Source of the DNA: Rhabdophis nuchalis
Taxonomy: Eukaryota; Chordata; Lepidosauria; Squamata; Natricidae
Direction: 5' to 3'
DNA: 64,000 bases
NCBI GenBank assembly: GCA_039707465.1
Contig: CM077649.1
Coordinates: forward strand, 16,191,001-16,255,000
In this document: in pieces, positions 46,281-57,544 of the stretch
How positions within the stretch are numbered: the first letter of the stretch is position 1
Layout of the letters: every line of letters begins with the position of its first letter
Position numbers and translations under genes: made by a program
The notes under the pieces: model-generated
Told to the model about the DNA's origin: nothing
What the model saw: the letters and a program-made list of their open reading frames with translations, nothing else
Databases searched by the model: none

Positions 46281-46399
46281 TGTTATGACTTCGGTCAAAG
46301 AGTGGGTCCACATCAGGTTTGCTCAAAGACATAGCTTTTATTAGCTAGGCACAGCTTACAGAAGAAGAAAGGTTCAGTAAAAGAAAGGTGCGGTAGACA
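46281..46399 (-). repeat. 5' terminal repeat of LTR element
   Basis: First repeat in the element's own direction. The flanking hAT-like sequence begins right after the GGTTG duplication, so no promoter of the element lies before it. Confidence 0.93.
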
Positions 46400-46699
46400 G
46401 GTTGAGGGTGAAAAACAGGCCCAATGAGCGAAGCGGAAGTTTGAAAATGATCTGTTTCCACCTTTCAGAGGACCTCTGGTGGGGAAACCATTTTCAACCT
46501 CCCCAGGCTTTAGGAAAGCCCCCAGAGCCTGGGAAGGGTGAAAACTCCACCCTGCATGGGTGTGTATGCGCGCACAGCATGTGTGTGTGTGTGGGAGGGG
46601 GCACATACGCAGATAGGTGGGGGCCTTCCATTGTGGGTCTGGGCACAATTTTGGCATGTCTTTAGACAAAGGTTAGCCATCCCTGGGCTAATATATAGA

Positions 46700-47075
46700 A
46701 TGCATCTAACAGGATCATGACTCCTATGGAATGTAAATGTGCACATTTTATAAAACATTTTTACCATAAAAATGATTACAAAATAGCTTATTATACCATA
46801 CAAAATGTTGTAGAACATTTCCCATGCTGACATTTATGCCATACAATTCGACATGAGTTCTTTTCAAGGAAGATACATATCTCTGAATGTATCTCAATTT
46901 ATCCAGCGAAGGCAGTACATGAAAAGGTCTGACAGTGTTGGAGGCATTGGGGAAGCTGGTAAGGAAATATCTCCTGAAAGGATGACCCAATGGATGAACT
47001 GTTGTCTAATATTTTATCACTCTGCCCCATTCCCAAAATTTTACTGAGGAGGTTTCAAATAACATAACCTTTCAT
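46700..47075. other. Unassigned AT-rich spacer
   Basis: No gene or recognised repeat was seen. Confidence 0.4.
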
Positions 47076-47081
47076 TTAACC

Positions 47082-47189
47082 CAGAGGTTCCCAAACTTGG
47101 CAATTTTAAGACTTGTGGACTCTGCTGGCTGGAGAATTCTGGGAGTTGAAGTCCACAAGTCTTAATGTTGCCAAGTTTGGGAACCTCTG
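47082..47189. mobile_element. Palindromic hAT MITE, subfamily D, one-arm deletion
   Basis: 108 bp; the left arm lacks the TTCAACTCCCAGAATTC section that the right arm keeps. The target duplication ATTTAACC lies at 47074-47081 and 47190-47197. Confidence 0.94.
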
Positions 47190-47221
47190 ATTTAACCCCT
47201 CTCCCCCATTTCATCTTCCGA

Positions 47222-48240
47222 TGCCGTGGAAGTGATGTCCCGGTGTCTGGAGGCCGTGCGAGTCTGGATGGGGAGAAACAGGCTCCGACTCAACCCGTCC
47301 AAGACCGAGTTGCTGTGGCTTCCAGCATCACAATATAGCCAGTTGGTTCCATCTCTGGCTATTGGGGGTGAGTCATTGGCCCCTACAGAGAGGGCTCGCA
47401 ACTTGGGTGTCCTCCTGGACTCTCGGATGTCTCTAGAAGACCATATGACAGCCGTGGCCAGGGGGGCTTTTTATCAGGTTTTTCCAGTTGCGCCAGTTGC
47501 GCCCCTTTCTGGATTGTGACGCTTTACGCACGGTCACTCAAGCCCTCGTCATCTCCCATCTGGACTACTGCAACGCTCTCTACATGGGGCTCCCTTTGAG
47601 GTGCACCCGGAGGCTCCAGTTAGTTCAGAATGTGGCTGCGTGGGGGATTCTGGGAGTGTCTAGATGCTCCCACGTGACACCTGTCCTGCGCGAGCTGCAC
47701 TGGCTGCCTGTGGCTTTCCGGATGCGCTTCAAGGTATTAGTAACCACCTTTAAAGCGCTCCATGGCAAGGGACCTGGTTAACTGCAAGACCACCTCCTGC
47801 TACCAAACACCTCCCACCGACCAGTTCGCTCCCACAGAGAGGGCCTCCTCAGGCTGCCGTCGGCCAGGCAATGTTGGCTGGCGACCCCTAGGGGGAGAGC
47901 CTTCTCTGTGGCAGCTCCTGCCCTCTAGAATGACCTACTCCCTGACCTACGGACGACCACGGACCTGTGCCTTTCCGTCGGGCCTTGAAGACCTATTTAT
48001 TTCATGTGGCCAGCCTGGCGTAGTTTTAATTGTTTTTAGTAGGGGTTTTAGTAGGGTTTTAGGACAGGCTAATCATTTAATATATTTTAACGTATTTTAT
48101 ATTTTATACTACTGATTTTTATCGTTGCCTGTACACTGCCCTCCCAAAAGGGAGAAGGGCGGTATAAAAATCTAAATAATAATAATAATAATAATAACAA
48201 CAACAACAACAACAATAATAATAATAATCATCATCATCAT
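47222..48240 (+). mobile_element. L2-clade LINE, 5'-truncated
   Basis: Starts just past the YADD region (EVMSRCLEAVRVWMGRNRLRL). A frameshift near 47490 (a repeated TTGCGCCAG) and one near 47780 break the protein. The 3' end, GGGAGAAGGGCGGTATAAAA, is followed by a compound (AAT)n(CAA)n(AAT)n(CAT)n tail. Confidence 0.92.
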
Positions 48241-48244
48241 CTTA

Positions 48245-49160
48245 AGTGACCCACTTAAGAAGCGAACAATATATATCCCTGACTCTACTTTTGCATATCT
48301 CTGCATAACTGAACTGTCTGGTATCACCCATAGCATCTTATTGACTGATGCCATGTTCATTTAATGATGGATTCCCTAATCACCAAATCATTCCTTGTTA
48401 CTGGTTTGGCCAATGCAACAAAGAAAATAAATAGAGCAATATCGAATGAAGTATGATATTCAACTTTTTTTTCATTTCGTTTTTTATTTTTGTTAAATTA
48501 GTAGATGAGTTTTTAAAATTATGTTTTCAGATCACTGTTAGTTTTATATGGTGCAATTTCATGGCATCCTGGAATTCTCTTATTCTACCGCAGAAGAAAG
48601 GGCATTGTTTTTGGAAGTCATTTAAAAGAATAGTAAGAAAAATGTCTGAGGAATAAATAGCAAAGTTCCATTATCTCTTCAGTGTAAGTGAAGCTCCATG
48701 TTCAAAGGTAATCTAAGTAGCAGATGCTTGACTGGCTACTATTCTCATGCCTTGCTTATAAGCTTTCAGAGACATCTGGCAGTTACTTGTGGGAACAGAA
48801 TGTTGACCTTTGAATAGCAATAAAGTTTCTGTATTTTAGCTAGCAACACAGAACTGAAAAAGAACTATAACTATAAAAATAAAATAAAATAAAGGGCTCT
48901 ATTCTTGTGATGAAAATCCATCTGCTCCTCAGAAGAAAGAGCAGACTGTACTTTTTAATGCTTGGATGGCCATATGATCTATTTTATGATAGTCATTGGT
49001 TAACAATGGCATTGTGAGAATGGCAAACGAATCGGCCCTCTGCCCCTCAACAGTCATTTTTCTTTTACTCAATGAATAGCCATACTACATGGACACTGTG
49101 GCCCTTATAATTGCCATTTAAACTTCCCTTATCATGGAATCATGACCCACCACCTCACAT
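48245..49160. other. Unassigned AT-rich spacer
   Basis: A worn block near 48980-49030 resembles the CAGGTAGTCCTC-type element; nothing else was recognised. Confidence 0.35.
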
Positions 49161-49170
49161 TTATTTAGCT

Positions 49171-49276
49171 CAGGGGTCTCCAACCTTTGCAACTTTAAGT
49201 CTGAAGGACTTCAGCTCCCAGACTTCTGGAAGCTGAAGTCCTTCAGACTTAAAGTTGCAAAGGTTGGAGACCCCTG
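49171..49276. mobile_element. Palindromic hAT MITE, subfamily A, centre deleted
   Basis: 106 bp; the CCAGCC...GGCTGG centre is lost, leaving two matched outer arms. The target duplication ATTTAGCT lies at 49163-49170 and 49277-49284. Confidence 0.95.
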
Positions 49277-49284
49277 ATTTAGCT

Positions 49285-49980
49285 CATTCAGTGTCCTAGT
49301 CTAAAAGCTAGTGGAATCTAGTGCTTAAGACAATGAGTAAAAGTGAGGAAACCCAAGTTCAAGTCCACTTTCAGTGAAAGTAGCTTTCACTGGATGCCTT
49401 TTGGCCAGGTATTAGCTCCCACCACAGCGCAGGGTTATCATTCTAGGTAAAAATAATTTTGTATTACATCGATACATAAACACATCCTGTACCAAATTAA
49501 AATGCTAAAATACTAATATTAATTTCAGTTCTTAGCATCTATATAATAGATGAGGGGAGGGGAGGATTTGATCGAATTTACAATATAATCTCCGTTGACC
49601 CCAACAGAAAGGTGAGCATATTATTAAAAAACCAAGTAGAGAGATAGATGGTGATATCTAGTATTGAAATCAATCAATCAATTCTTTCAAAGCTATTAAT
49701 ATATGGCCTACATTTGCAAGCTTCCAATTAAGTGATAATGTAGGCAGGGTAATAAGCAACGCTGATAGAAACAGATCTAGGGCCACAGTTTCAGGTAGGT
49801 GCTACAGATTCCTGACTTAATACAATAGTTCTTAAGGCAATGTTGAGGATTAATTCTCCATCTTCGTCCAGATCTCAATGTAGAAACAAGACCAGCAAAG
49901 GCCCTTCTATTGTGAAGTCTCTACATATCCAGCATACAATTCCATTTTTTGCTAAATACTTTTCAAACCATCCCTCACAA
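49285..49980. other. Unassigned AT-rich spacer
   Basis: No gene or recognised repeat was seen. Confidence 0.4.
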
Positions 49981-49984
49981 TATA

Positions 49985-50612
49985 CAATAGCAGAGTTGGA
50001 AGGGACATTAGAAGTCTTCTAGTCCAACCCCCTGCCTAGGCAGGAACCTTGTAACATTTCAGACAAATTGCTATCCAACATCTTCTTAAAGGCTTCCAGG
50101 GTTGGGGCATTCACAACTTCTGGAGGCAAGCTATTCCACTGACTAATTGTTCTAACTGTCAGGAAATTCTCCTCAGTTCTAAGTTGCTTCTCTCCTTGAT
50201 TAGTTTCCACCCATTGCTTCTTGTTCTGCCCTCAGGTGCCTTGGTGAGTAGCTTGACTCCCTCTTCTTTGTGGCAACCCCTGAGATATTGGAACACTGCT
50301 ATCATGTCTCCCCCTGGTCCTTTTTTTCATTAAACTGGACATACCCAGTTCCTGCAACCGTTCTTTAAATGTTTTAGTCTCCAGTCCCCTAATCCTCTTT
50401 GTTGCTCTTCTCTGCACTCTTTCTAGAGTCTCCACATCGTTTCTACATTGTGGTGACCAAAACTGAATGCAGTATTCCAAGTGTGGCCTTACCAAGGCAT
50501 TATAAAGTGGTATTAACACTTCACGTGATCTTGATTCTATCCCTCTGTTGATGCAGCCTAGAACTGTGTTGGCTTTTTTGGCAGCTGCTGCACAGACATA
50601 AATGGATTTCGA
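49985..50612 (-). mobile_element. CR1 LINE 3' fragment
   Basis: Minus strand from [21 protein letters not shown] (near 50580) through [24 protein letters not shown] to NAPTLEAFKKMLDSNLSEM and the GGTTGGACTAGA...CCAACTCTGCTATTGTA end. One frameshift near 50300. Confidence 0.93.
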
Positions 50613-50639
50613 CAAGCTTATTAAAAAATTCAGGAACTA

Positions 50640-51140
50640 CAGATGATGACAGACAGACAGACAGACAGACAGTAAGAAGCTATAGCCAAAGAATGTCAGC
50701 AATCGCTCTTACTAAAGAACAAATCCTAATCAACCAATGTACAAGCTCAGTTGCATTTTCTTTTATTTCTCACCCTTTTTTGAGAGAATACATTGGCACT
50801 TTTCTTGAGCAAGTTGGCCTCTCTCCAACTGCCCTTGTTTCCGCCCACCCTCTATAATCTGATTTGTGTTATGTTGTTTTTCAGTGCAAATATGAGGACT
50901 TACTTGAAGCACCATTATGAAAATACACAAAAAGTGAAATAGCAAGAGAAGTTAAAGAGATAAAATAAGACAAAAATGGAAAGGCAAGCACATAGAAGTT
51001 ATTTCATGTGCAACTTCAGAAATCTTCATCATCAAAATTATCATAGGTAGAGCTGACCGTACCTGTATTTTTTGGTAATTTTCAATAATCTCTTGATGAA
51101 GTACATTTGTATGTTACACAACAAATCCCATGTATTGAGT
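50640..51140. other. Spacer with (ACAG)n
   Basis: A short (CAGA)n run lies at about 50650-50672; otherwise nothing recognised. Confidence 0.45.
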
Positions 51141-51146
51141 ATGATA

Positions 51147-51822
51147 CAGATAGTCCTCAACTTACATCACAATTGAGCCCAAAATTTATGTGTTGTGAGA
51201 AATTTGTTGAGAGTTTTGCCCCATTTTATGACTTTTCTTGCCACATTTGTTAAGTGAATCACTGCCGTTGTTAAATTAGTAATATGGTCGTAATCTAAAT
51301 TCTTCCCATGACTCCGGGACAGTGGAACCATCATAACCTCCTCAGGGTGCTGTCGGCCAGACAATGTCGGTTGGTGACCCCCAGGGGGAGAGCCTTCTCT
51401 GTGGCAGTCCCTGCCCTCTGGAATGACCTACCCCATGAATTACGTACTATCCCAGACCTACGTCTCTTCCGTCAGGCCCTGAAGACACACCTATTTCCTG
51501 CAGCCGGCCTGTCATAGCCTTGTTTTAACTGGGTTTTTAAATTACGGGACGAATTATTTAATATATTTTAATATGTATTCTTATTTTTGGTTTTCTGTTT
51601 TTACTGTGGCTGTTCACCGCCCTGAGTCTCGAGAGGGAGAAGGGCGGTATATAAATTAAATCAAATAAATAAATCAAATAAATAACTGTGAGTCAGTTGT
51701 CAAACATCCAAATGTAAACCATGTGACCATGGGGATGCTACAATGGTCATAAGTGTGAAAAATGCTTTTTCGGTGCTGTTGCAATTTTGAAAGGTCACTG
51801 TTTTAAGTTGAGGACTACCTGT
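51147..51822. mobile_element. CAGGTAGTCCTC-type element split by L2
   Basis: Left end CAGATAGTCCTCAACTTAC and right end GTTGAGGACTACCTGTG are mirror termini. The interior is interrupted by an L2 copy at about 51335-51690. Without it the element is about 320 bp, making this the best guide to the family's full length. Confidence 0.8.
51335..51690 (+). mobile_element. L2-clade LINE, short 5'-truncated copy
   Basis: Opens in LLRVLSARQCRLVTPRGRAF. Runs to LWNDLPHELRT and the CCGCCCTGAGTC...GGGCGG end with an AAATAAAT tail. Confidence 0.9.
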
Positions 51823-51829
51823 GATCTAT

Positions 51830-52260
51830 ACAAAATAACACTGACTTGTGGAAAGACATAATGAAATATTTCTAGTTGTTTGCTGCTGAATTCTTCGTCA
51901 ATTCTATTCTTCCTATTTAGTTTTGTCTGACAGCATCATAACACAACCTGAAATGTTCTCCATGCTTTTTGCTGTTTCTTAGATGAACAGAGACTAAAAA
52001 AAACCCACTCTCTATTTGACAGTTAATTCATGGAAACACTGTTGGCAGAGCGATTAACATTGCTAGCCAAACAAGCAGCTGGAGTCCTAAGGTGACACCT
52101 ATAATGTATTACAACTACAAGGAAAACACTGCTATCTTCTGCTATAAATAGTGGGCACAGAGGGTAGGATAGCCCAAATGCCTGCCATGAATATTAGCAA
52201 GACATTTCATATAGTTATCGACTATTAGTTCTATTCCATTAATAGAATAGAAATAACCAA
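51830..52260. other. Unassigned AT-rich spacer
   Basis: No gene or recognised repeat was seen. Confidence 0.4.
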
Positions 52261-52305
52261 TTTCATTGTAATTTTAGTACAATGACAATAAAGATTATTA
52301 TTATT

Positions 52306-53490
52306 TACTTTATTCATAAAACATGAAACTCAGCCAAATGAACATTTAAAAATGCATATTACAAATACTACTGACTGGTGCTAATGGTTGATACCGTTTG
52401 CTGCCAGCATCCTAGGTATCAACCAAGTATCTTCGTAGAATGTAAGATGTTCCAAGTAGCGTCGTTTTTTGCAGTTCCGCTGGAGTTATTGCAGGAAGCT
52501 GCAATTTGCTGAGATATTTAGTAAAATTCCTGGACATGGTGCCAAGTGCCCCGAAGACAATGGGTGTCACTGTGACATGCTTCATCCATAGCCGTGTGAT
52601 TTCGATGGCCAGGTCGCGATATTTCATTATTTTTTCTAGTTCTTTTTCTTCGACTCTGGCATCTCCAGGAACAGCGATATCAATGAACTGTATATTTCGG
52701 ACCTCTACAACCGTGATATCTGGTGTGTTGTGCTCCAAATGATGGTCTGTTTGTATTCGAAAGTCCCACAAGATCTTCACCCTCTCATTCTCGATAACCT
52801 TTTCCACTTTGTGTTCCCATGACTTTCTGGATACAGGTAAACCATATTTTTTACATAATGACCAGTGGATTAATTTAGCAACTCGGTCATGTCTAGCTTT
52901 GTAATCAGTCTGTGCGATTTTGCTGCATTCACATATTAAATGTGAAACAGTTTCGACTTTGTTATTGCAAAGTCGGCAGTTTGGGTTGTCAGTGGATTTT
53001 TGAATCTTCGCTTTCATGGCATTAGTTTGTAGTGCTTGTTCTTGAGTGGCCAGTATTAAACCTTCCGTTTCTTTCTTGATAGTTCTCATCTTAAGCCATG
53101 TCCGTGTCAAGTTGTCATCACATTTTCCTTCAACGTTTTTCAAGTGCTGTCCATGCAAAGCCTTGGTCTTCCATCTATTTAATCTGTCATCCAGCTGTTT
53201 TTCCTTATATTCTGCCTTTGTTTCTGTTGTTTTTATGCTGTTCTCCATTTTTACAGCCTGCAGCAATTTTTCTGTACTTTGGTTCACATAATCATTCAAA
53301 CTTCATTTTTCTTCTTCTACAGTTTGATGGATTTGCAATAGCCCCGTGCCCCCTATTTTTCTTGGCAGGTACAACCTGTCAATGTCACTTAAAGCATGGT
53401 ATATGTTCAAAAGTTTGTGTGTTTTCCAGTCCAGGTTTTCCAGCCAGAGTCCAGTTGATGATTCCAGCTGAATAGCGTAAGATGATGATG
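52306..53490 (-). mobile_element. R4/Dong-like LINE, 5'-truncated, between TAA repeats
   Basis: The ORF at 53299-52412 belongs to a restriction-like-endonuclease LINE. Both ends abut trinucleotide runs: (ATT)n at 53491-53510 and at 52293-52306. Dong elements of this clade are known to insert into TAA repeats. Sequence upstream of the ORF (53480-53300) continues the same protein (IDRLYLPRKIGGTGLLQIHQ) past one in-frame stop. Confidence 0.78.
52412..53299 (-). pseudogene. R4/Dong-like LINE C-terminal zinc finger and endonuclease
   Basis: 295 residues. About residues 108-125 hold a CCHC finger (CRLCNNKVETVSHLICEC; CX2CX8HX4C), as in R2/R4-group proteins. About residues 165-235 fit the restriction-like endonuclease fold: TPDITVVEV, then FIDIAVPGD, then an EKELEKIMKYRDLAIEI stretch. 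In the family this domain nicks target DNA to prime reverse transcription. The reverse transcriptase itself is missing and a stop lies just upstream, so this is a dead fragment despite the long open frame. Confidence 0.8.
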
Positions 53491-53514
53491 ATTATTATTA
53501 TTATTATTATATTT

Positions 53515-54595
53515 TGTAATGCTAGAAAACATCCAGCCTTTAACAGATCAAGCAATACAGAGATGCATTAGAGATTCTTATAATTGCAAATTAGAATAGG
53601 TTTTTTTAAAAAAAAAAATGCCCATGGACACTCAAGGCAACCAGTTGACTGTACTGGGAAAATAAATAAATTATTCTTTTCAGCATTTTCCAAATTTTTG
53701 TAGTATATTTAATAATTTATTCCTTTCTTTTTTGTTTAAATAACATTGGAGACATACAGTTAAAAATGATCACAATACTCAAGGACAATCTTGCAATTTT
53801 TGAAAACTATAAACGGTGAGAGAACTAACATTCCTTGGTGTATAGTCCCTCAATCATTATAATACCTTATAAACTTTTAAGTTATGTCTTTGTTACATTA
53901 TACTTTCTTCACACTTTAAATGGTAGGTTAATAGCCGAAAGAAGAGACAAGGCTACTGTGATTTGCAGTCAGGTTCAGCAATCTGTCCAGAAGAAAAGGC
54001 AGAAGAACAAGTCCTACCACTAAAACAATGTATTTATGGTTTATTGTGTATCAATAAATACCTCAATGAAGGAATGTCCATTACTTTAATAGCTCTGAAC
54101 AGAAGAGCAAACTTCTCTGTCTCTTTCCACATTACTTTAATGAGCATATTAAAATGTCAACATTTAGTGACTGTAGTTTTCAGCTCATACAAAAACTAAA
54201 GTGGGGGAAGAAAGGAAGAAAAAGGAAGGGTTACTTCAATAAAGTGCTGCATTTTCATTCCTACTCAATACAAAGCAGCAATATCTGCCTTCGACTTAAT
54301 TGGACAGCAAGGATGAACACTGGAAAAGCTAAGAAAGAGTTTATATACCTCTGGAACTATGTCAACCAAACAAGGTTTGTGAGTTGCAGTTTTGACAATT
54401 AGATTTCTTTGCATTGGTCATTCACCTTGGGTAGGATTGGAGTTCTTCCATTCATAGCCCAATAAATGTTTTCCTGGAATGAAATGTGATTTTTAATGAC
54501 AACCAATTTACACTCTGGAATAATCCCAGTTTGAAAATATCATCTTAATATCAGACAAGTAAGAGCATTATTTGGATTTTGAAGAAACAGGATGG
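53515..54595. other. Unassigned AT-rich spacer
   Basis: No gene or recognised repeat was seen. Confidence 0.4.
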
Positions 54596-54599
54596 AAAG

Positions 54600-54950
54600 T
54601 ATTGACACTTTGGTATTGGAGAAGACTCATGAGAATACTATGAATAATGAAGAAAACAGATCATAGAATAATTCAGTTCAGAATTCACATTCAAAGCATG
54701 CAAGCACAAAATACTTCAATTATCATATTTTGGACATATTGTGCAAAGACCTAACTCTTTGGAGAAGTCATGCTGGGAATGGTGGAAAGAAAGAGAAAAC
54801 TAGGGTGACCAGAACCAAAATGGATTGATTCAGTTGTATGGTACACTGTTGGAAGATCTGAAAGATCAAGTTAGGGAACAGATTGAGAGAAAACCTATGT
54901 TATCTCTGAGACTTGACACTGACTTAATGGTACATAATCAACTAATGTCT
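54600..54950 (+). mobile_element. Old BovB (RTE) LINE fragment
   Basis: A GGAGAAGACTC...GGACATATTGTGCAAAGAC...TCATGCTGGGAATGGTGGAAAG path follows the BovB C-terminus (WRRLMRIL, FGHI, MLGMVE) with many stops. Clearly older than the copy at 31967. Confidence 0.65.
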
Positions 54951-54967
54951 TAGTTAATCAAAGGCTG

Positions 54968-55515
54968 AGTTATTGTTTATGAGGTCATAGGGTTGGAAGG
55001 GACCTTGGAGATCTAATCCAACCTTTGCCCAAGGCAGGAGTCCTTATCCATCCTGGACAAATGGTTGTCCAACCTTTTCTTGAAAACCAAGGAGGCAAAC
55101 TGTTCCACTGATTAATTGTTTTCATTGTCAGAAAATTCCTCTTTATTTATAGATTGGCTCTACATATTATTATATTAATAAACTCATATTAACAATGAGT
55201 TTCCACCCATTGTTTGCTTGTTTGCTTATTTATTTATTTATTAAATTTGTTTGTCCTTCCTCTTGCTTTGAAGCAACTCTTCTTGTCTTACCCTCGGTGC
55301 TTGGAGAATAAATAGATGCCCTTTTCTTTGTGCCAGCTCTTCAAGCATTGGAAGATGGGTATGATGTCTCCCCAAGCTTTCTCTTTGTAAGAATAAACAG
55401 ATTCTCCTTAGCCATTCGTCATATGATATAGTCTCCAGACCCTTATCATCCTTGTTAGTCTTTTCTGCATAGTGTAAACCCTTTTGAGAAAACCCAAAGT
55501 AATAAACCCTTCTGA
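54968..55515 (-). mobile_element. Old CR1 LINE 3' fragment
   Basis: Plus-strand sequence GGTTGGAAGGGACCTTGGAG (the reverse of the CR1 end) opens it. TGTTCCACTGATTAATTGTT and GTCTCCAGACCCTTATCATC follow in CR1 order. An AT-rich insert lies at about 55145-55195. Confidence 0.75.
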
Positions 55516-55897
55516 GATTCAGGTAGTCCTCAATTTACAACTGGAATTACAGTCATAAGTCATGATGATTGTTAAGCAGAACACCATCAAATTCAATTTG
55601 ATAACCTTTTTTTTGCAGCACTCATTAAGTGAATACCACAGTCATTAAGCAAATATTGCAATTGTTAAGCAAACACAGCAGTCATTAAACAAGTCACCTT
55701 TCCCCAATGAGATTTTTTTTTTAATTGCCTGCAATTGGAAGCAAGCACCAGAAACTAGCAAAGCCCACTGAAAATAACAGTCACATAACTACAGAATGCT
55801 GCAAATGTCTGTAAATGTGAATCAATTGCCAAGCACCCAAAATGGGGTCACATGACCACAGTGGCTTATGCGGCTGTTGCAACTATGAAAATGGGTC

Positions 55898-56413
55898 ATG
55901 TATAAAATGACAATGTCAACTGCTTATAAAGAGAATTTGTATAAGATGTTTTACTGGTGGCACTTATCACCAGTGAGAATTGCAAGAATGTCCAAGAACA
56001 AATCTGAAAAATGTTGGAAGTGCCATCAGACGCCCGGCTCTTATTACCATATGTGGTGGATTTGCTCTGAAGCCAAGAGATATTGGACTATAATCCACGT
56101 ATGGTTGGAGAAAATGACATATAAGCACGTAGATCTCAAACCTGAACTTTTTCTACTTGGAATCATACCAGAAACATTTGATAAAAATTTGAAATATCTG
56201 ATTACAAATGTTTTAACAGCAGCTAGAATTGTATTTGCAAAAAATTGGAGAAATGAGAAATTACCCTCTCAGGAGGAAATTATCCGTAAGATTATGGATT
56301 GGGCGGAAAGGAGTAAACTGACATTTGAAATTAGAGAACAAGTGGATGAACAATTTTATAAAGTATGGAATTTGTTTTATCAATGGCTAGACAAAAGAAA
56401 TCAGGAGATATAA
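55898..56413 (+). pseudogene. L1 ORF2 C-terminal fragment
   Basis: 171 open codons; the first Met lies in the target duplication and is accidental. About residues 38-57 hold the L1-type cysteine/histidine cluster (CWKCHQTPGSYYHMWWIC), and the domain continues through TAARIVFAKNWRNEKLPSQEE to the natural stop. It has no endonuclease or reverse transcriptase, so it is non-functional, though this stretch has no stop or frameshift. Confidence 0.88.
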
Positions 56414-57022
56414 TACATAAAAGAATCTTAAGAAATAAAAGTCAATTGCTATGAATGGTAGATATTGTAATATGCTGAGACTATGCTAGCTTAGAAAGAT
56501 ATTTTGTATATTAATTAGGCTATTAACGAGATACATATATAATGGAAAATCTGGCTACTTTTGGTTTTATATAGAGAAAATAGTATGGGTGTTTGATTAA
56601 GTGATATATTTTATATTAGTACTGTATTTGTTAATGACAATTGAGAACAATGTTATACAACAGGATTCTACGGAGAACTTTTCTTTCTACTTGTTGAATA
56701 ACTATAGAAAAAGATTAGTTTTTGATAAATACTACTTGTTATCATACAGATAATTAACTATCTAAGAGAATAAGGTGATTTGAAATGAAGAAAAAATAGT
56801 CTTAATTCCATACATATATATTTATATGTCTAAGCTTAATAATGATGATATATTTGGCTGCACTAGATGGATAATTAATCATTACATTTGTAATTGTAAA
56901 GACTGATGCACAGAAACCTATGACCGAACGACAAGTTAAACAAAGTTGAAAATTATTGAACGTTTTACTTGTTTTTTATGTTGAAAAATAAAAAATTATA
57001 TATTAAAAAAAAGAAAAAAAAA
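55901..57022 (+). mobile_element. L1 LINE, 5'-truncated
   Basis: A 14-bp target duplication, GAAAATGGGTCATG, lies at 55887-55900 and 57023-57036. Inside are the ORF2 C-terminus, a 0.6-kb 3' UTR, AATAAA near 56985 and an A-rich tail. Inserted into an inverted-repeat element. Confidence 0.93.
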
Positions 57023-57119
57023 GAAAATGGGTCATGAATAACTTTGAGGAAGTCTGTTGTAACTTTGAATGGTCTCTAAGCAGCTGGATTTTAGGTGAGG
57101 ATTACCTGTATTGCAAAAG

Positions 57120-57540
57120 ATGCTTATAAAACAGCAGAATAATTAAATTAAAATCATTCTTGACTTAACAAAAAGAAAGAAAAAGTTTTTTTGATTAACT
57201 TCCAACTATGTTGGAATAGAGTCAAAAAGCTGGCAATGATGACATCTAACCTCCGTTGAAGTATTATAGTTCAATTGCTTGATTAGTATTAATGGGTACT
57301 GACTGTGGAGGTAGCTGGAACTGTGTAATCAATCAATATATGACTGAGGTTAAAATTAAATGCCTGATGGGAGATCTACAGAAACTGCACAAAGTACTAC
57401 ACAAAATCTGGTCCTCTGTTAGGTAATACTGTACACATTGGACACTGAACAATGCTTCTTCTCAGCTGATAAGCAAAACTATTTTCTTCTTCAACCTACT
57501 TAAGGTGGTTTAGTGAAAATATCTTATATATTGTTTGCTT
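57120..57540. other. Unassigned AT-rich spacer
   Basis: No gene or recognised repeat was seen. Confidence 0.4.
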
Positions 57541-57544
57541 GAAG

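Larger units (their letters stand above)
44861..46399 (-). mobile_element. Non-autonomous LTR retrotransposon, young
   Basis: Two identical 119-bp direct repeats (44861-44979 and 46281-46399) bracket 1.3 kb of GC- and CpG-rich DNA. The flanks are a 5-bp target duplication, GGTTG, at 44856-44860 and 46400-46404. On the minus strand the repeats start TGTCTACC and end CATAACA. The inner edge of the right copy carries a primer-binding site matching tRNA-Ser(GCT). No gag, protease, reverse transcriptase or integrase was recognised; the longest frame (minus, 46332-45727) is basic, proline-rich and low-complexity. It resembles TRIM/LARD-type elements that depend on proteins made elsewhere. Identical repeats mean a very recent insertion. 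Confidence 0.88.
44632..46685. mobile_element. hAT-like element (CTGTGATGGCGAACC) split by an LTR element
   Basis: The left end CTGTGATGGCGAACC and right end AGGTTAGCCATCCCTG are inverted, as in 36096-36466. The flanks GACTAATG (44624-44631) and GGCTAATA (46686-46693) agree at six of eight bases. The LTR element at 44861-46399 interrupts it. Without that insert it is about 510 bp. Confidence 0.75.
55520..57108. mobile_element. CAGGTAGTCCTC-type element split by L1
   Basis: Left end CAGGTAGTCCTCAATTTACAA and right end TTAGGTGAGGATTACCTGTA are mirrored. Removal of the L1 (55901-57022) and one target copy leaves about 450 bp, longer than other copies because of an internal expansion near 55610-55690. 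Confidence 0.78.

Noticed and set aside
45727..46332. 201-codon minus-strand ORF as a gag gene
   Set aside because: It starts inside the terminal repeat, runs across the primer site and is Arg/Pro-rich low-complexity; no capsid or zinc-knuckle motif is visible.
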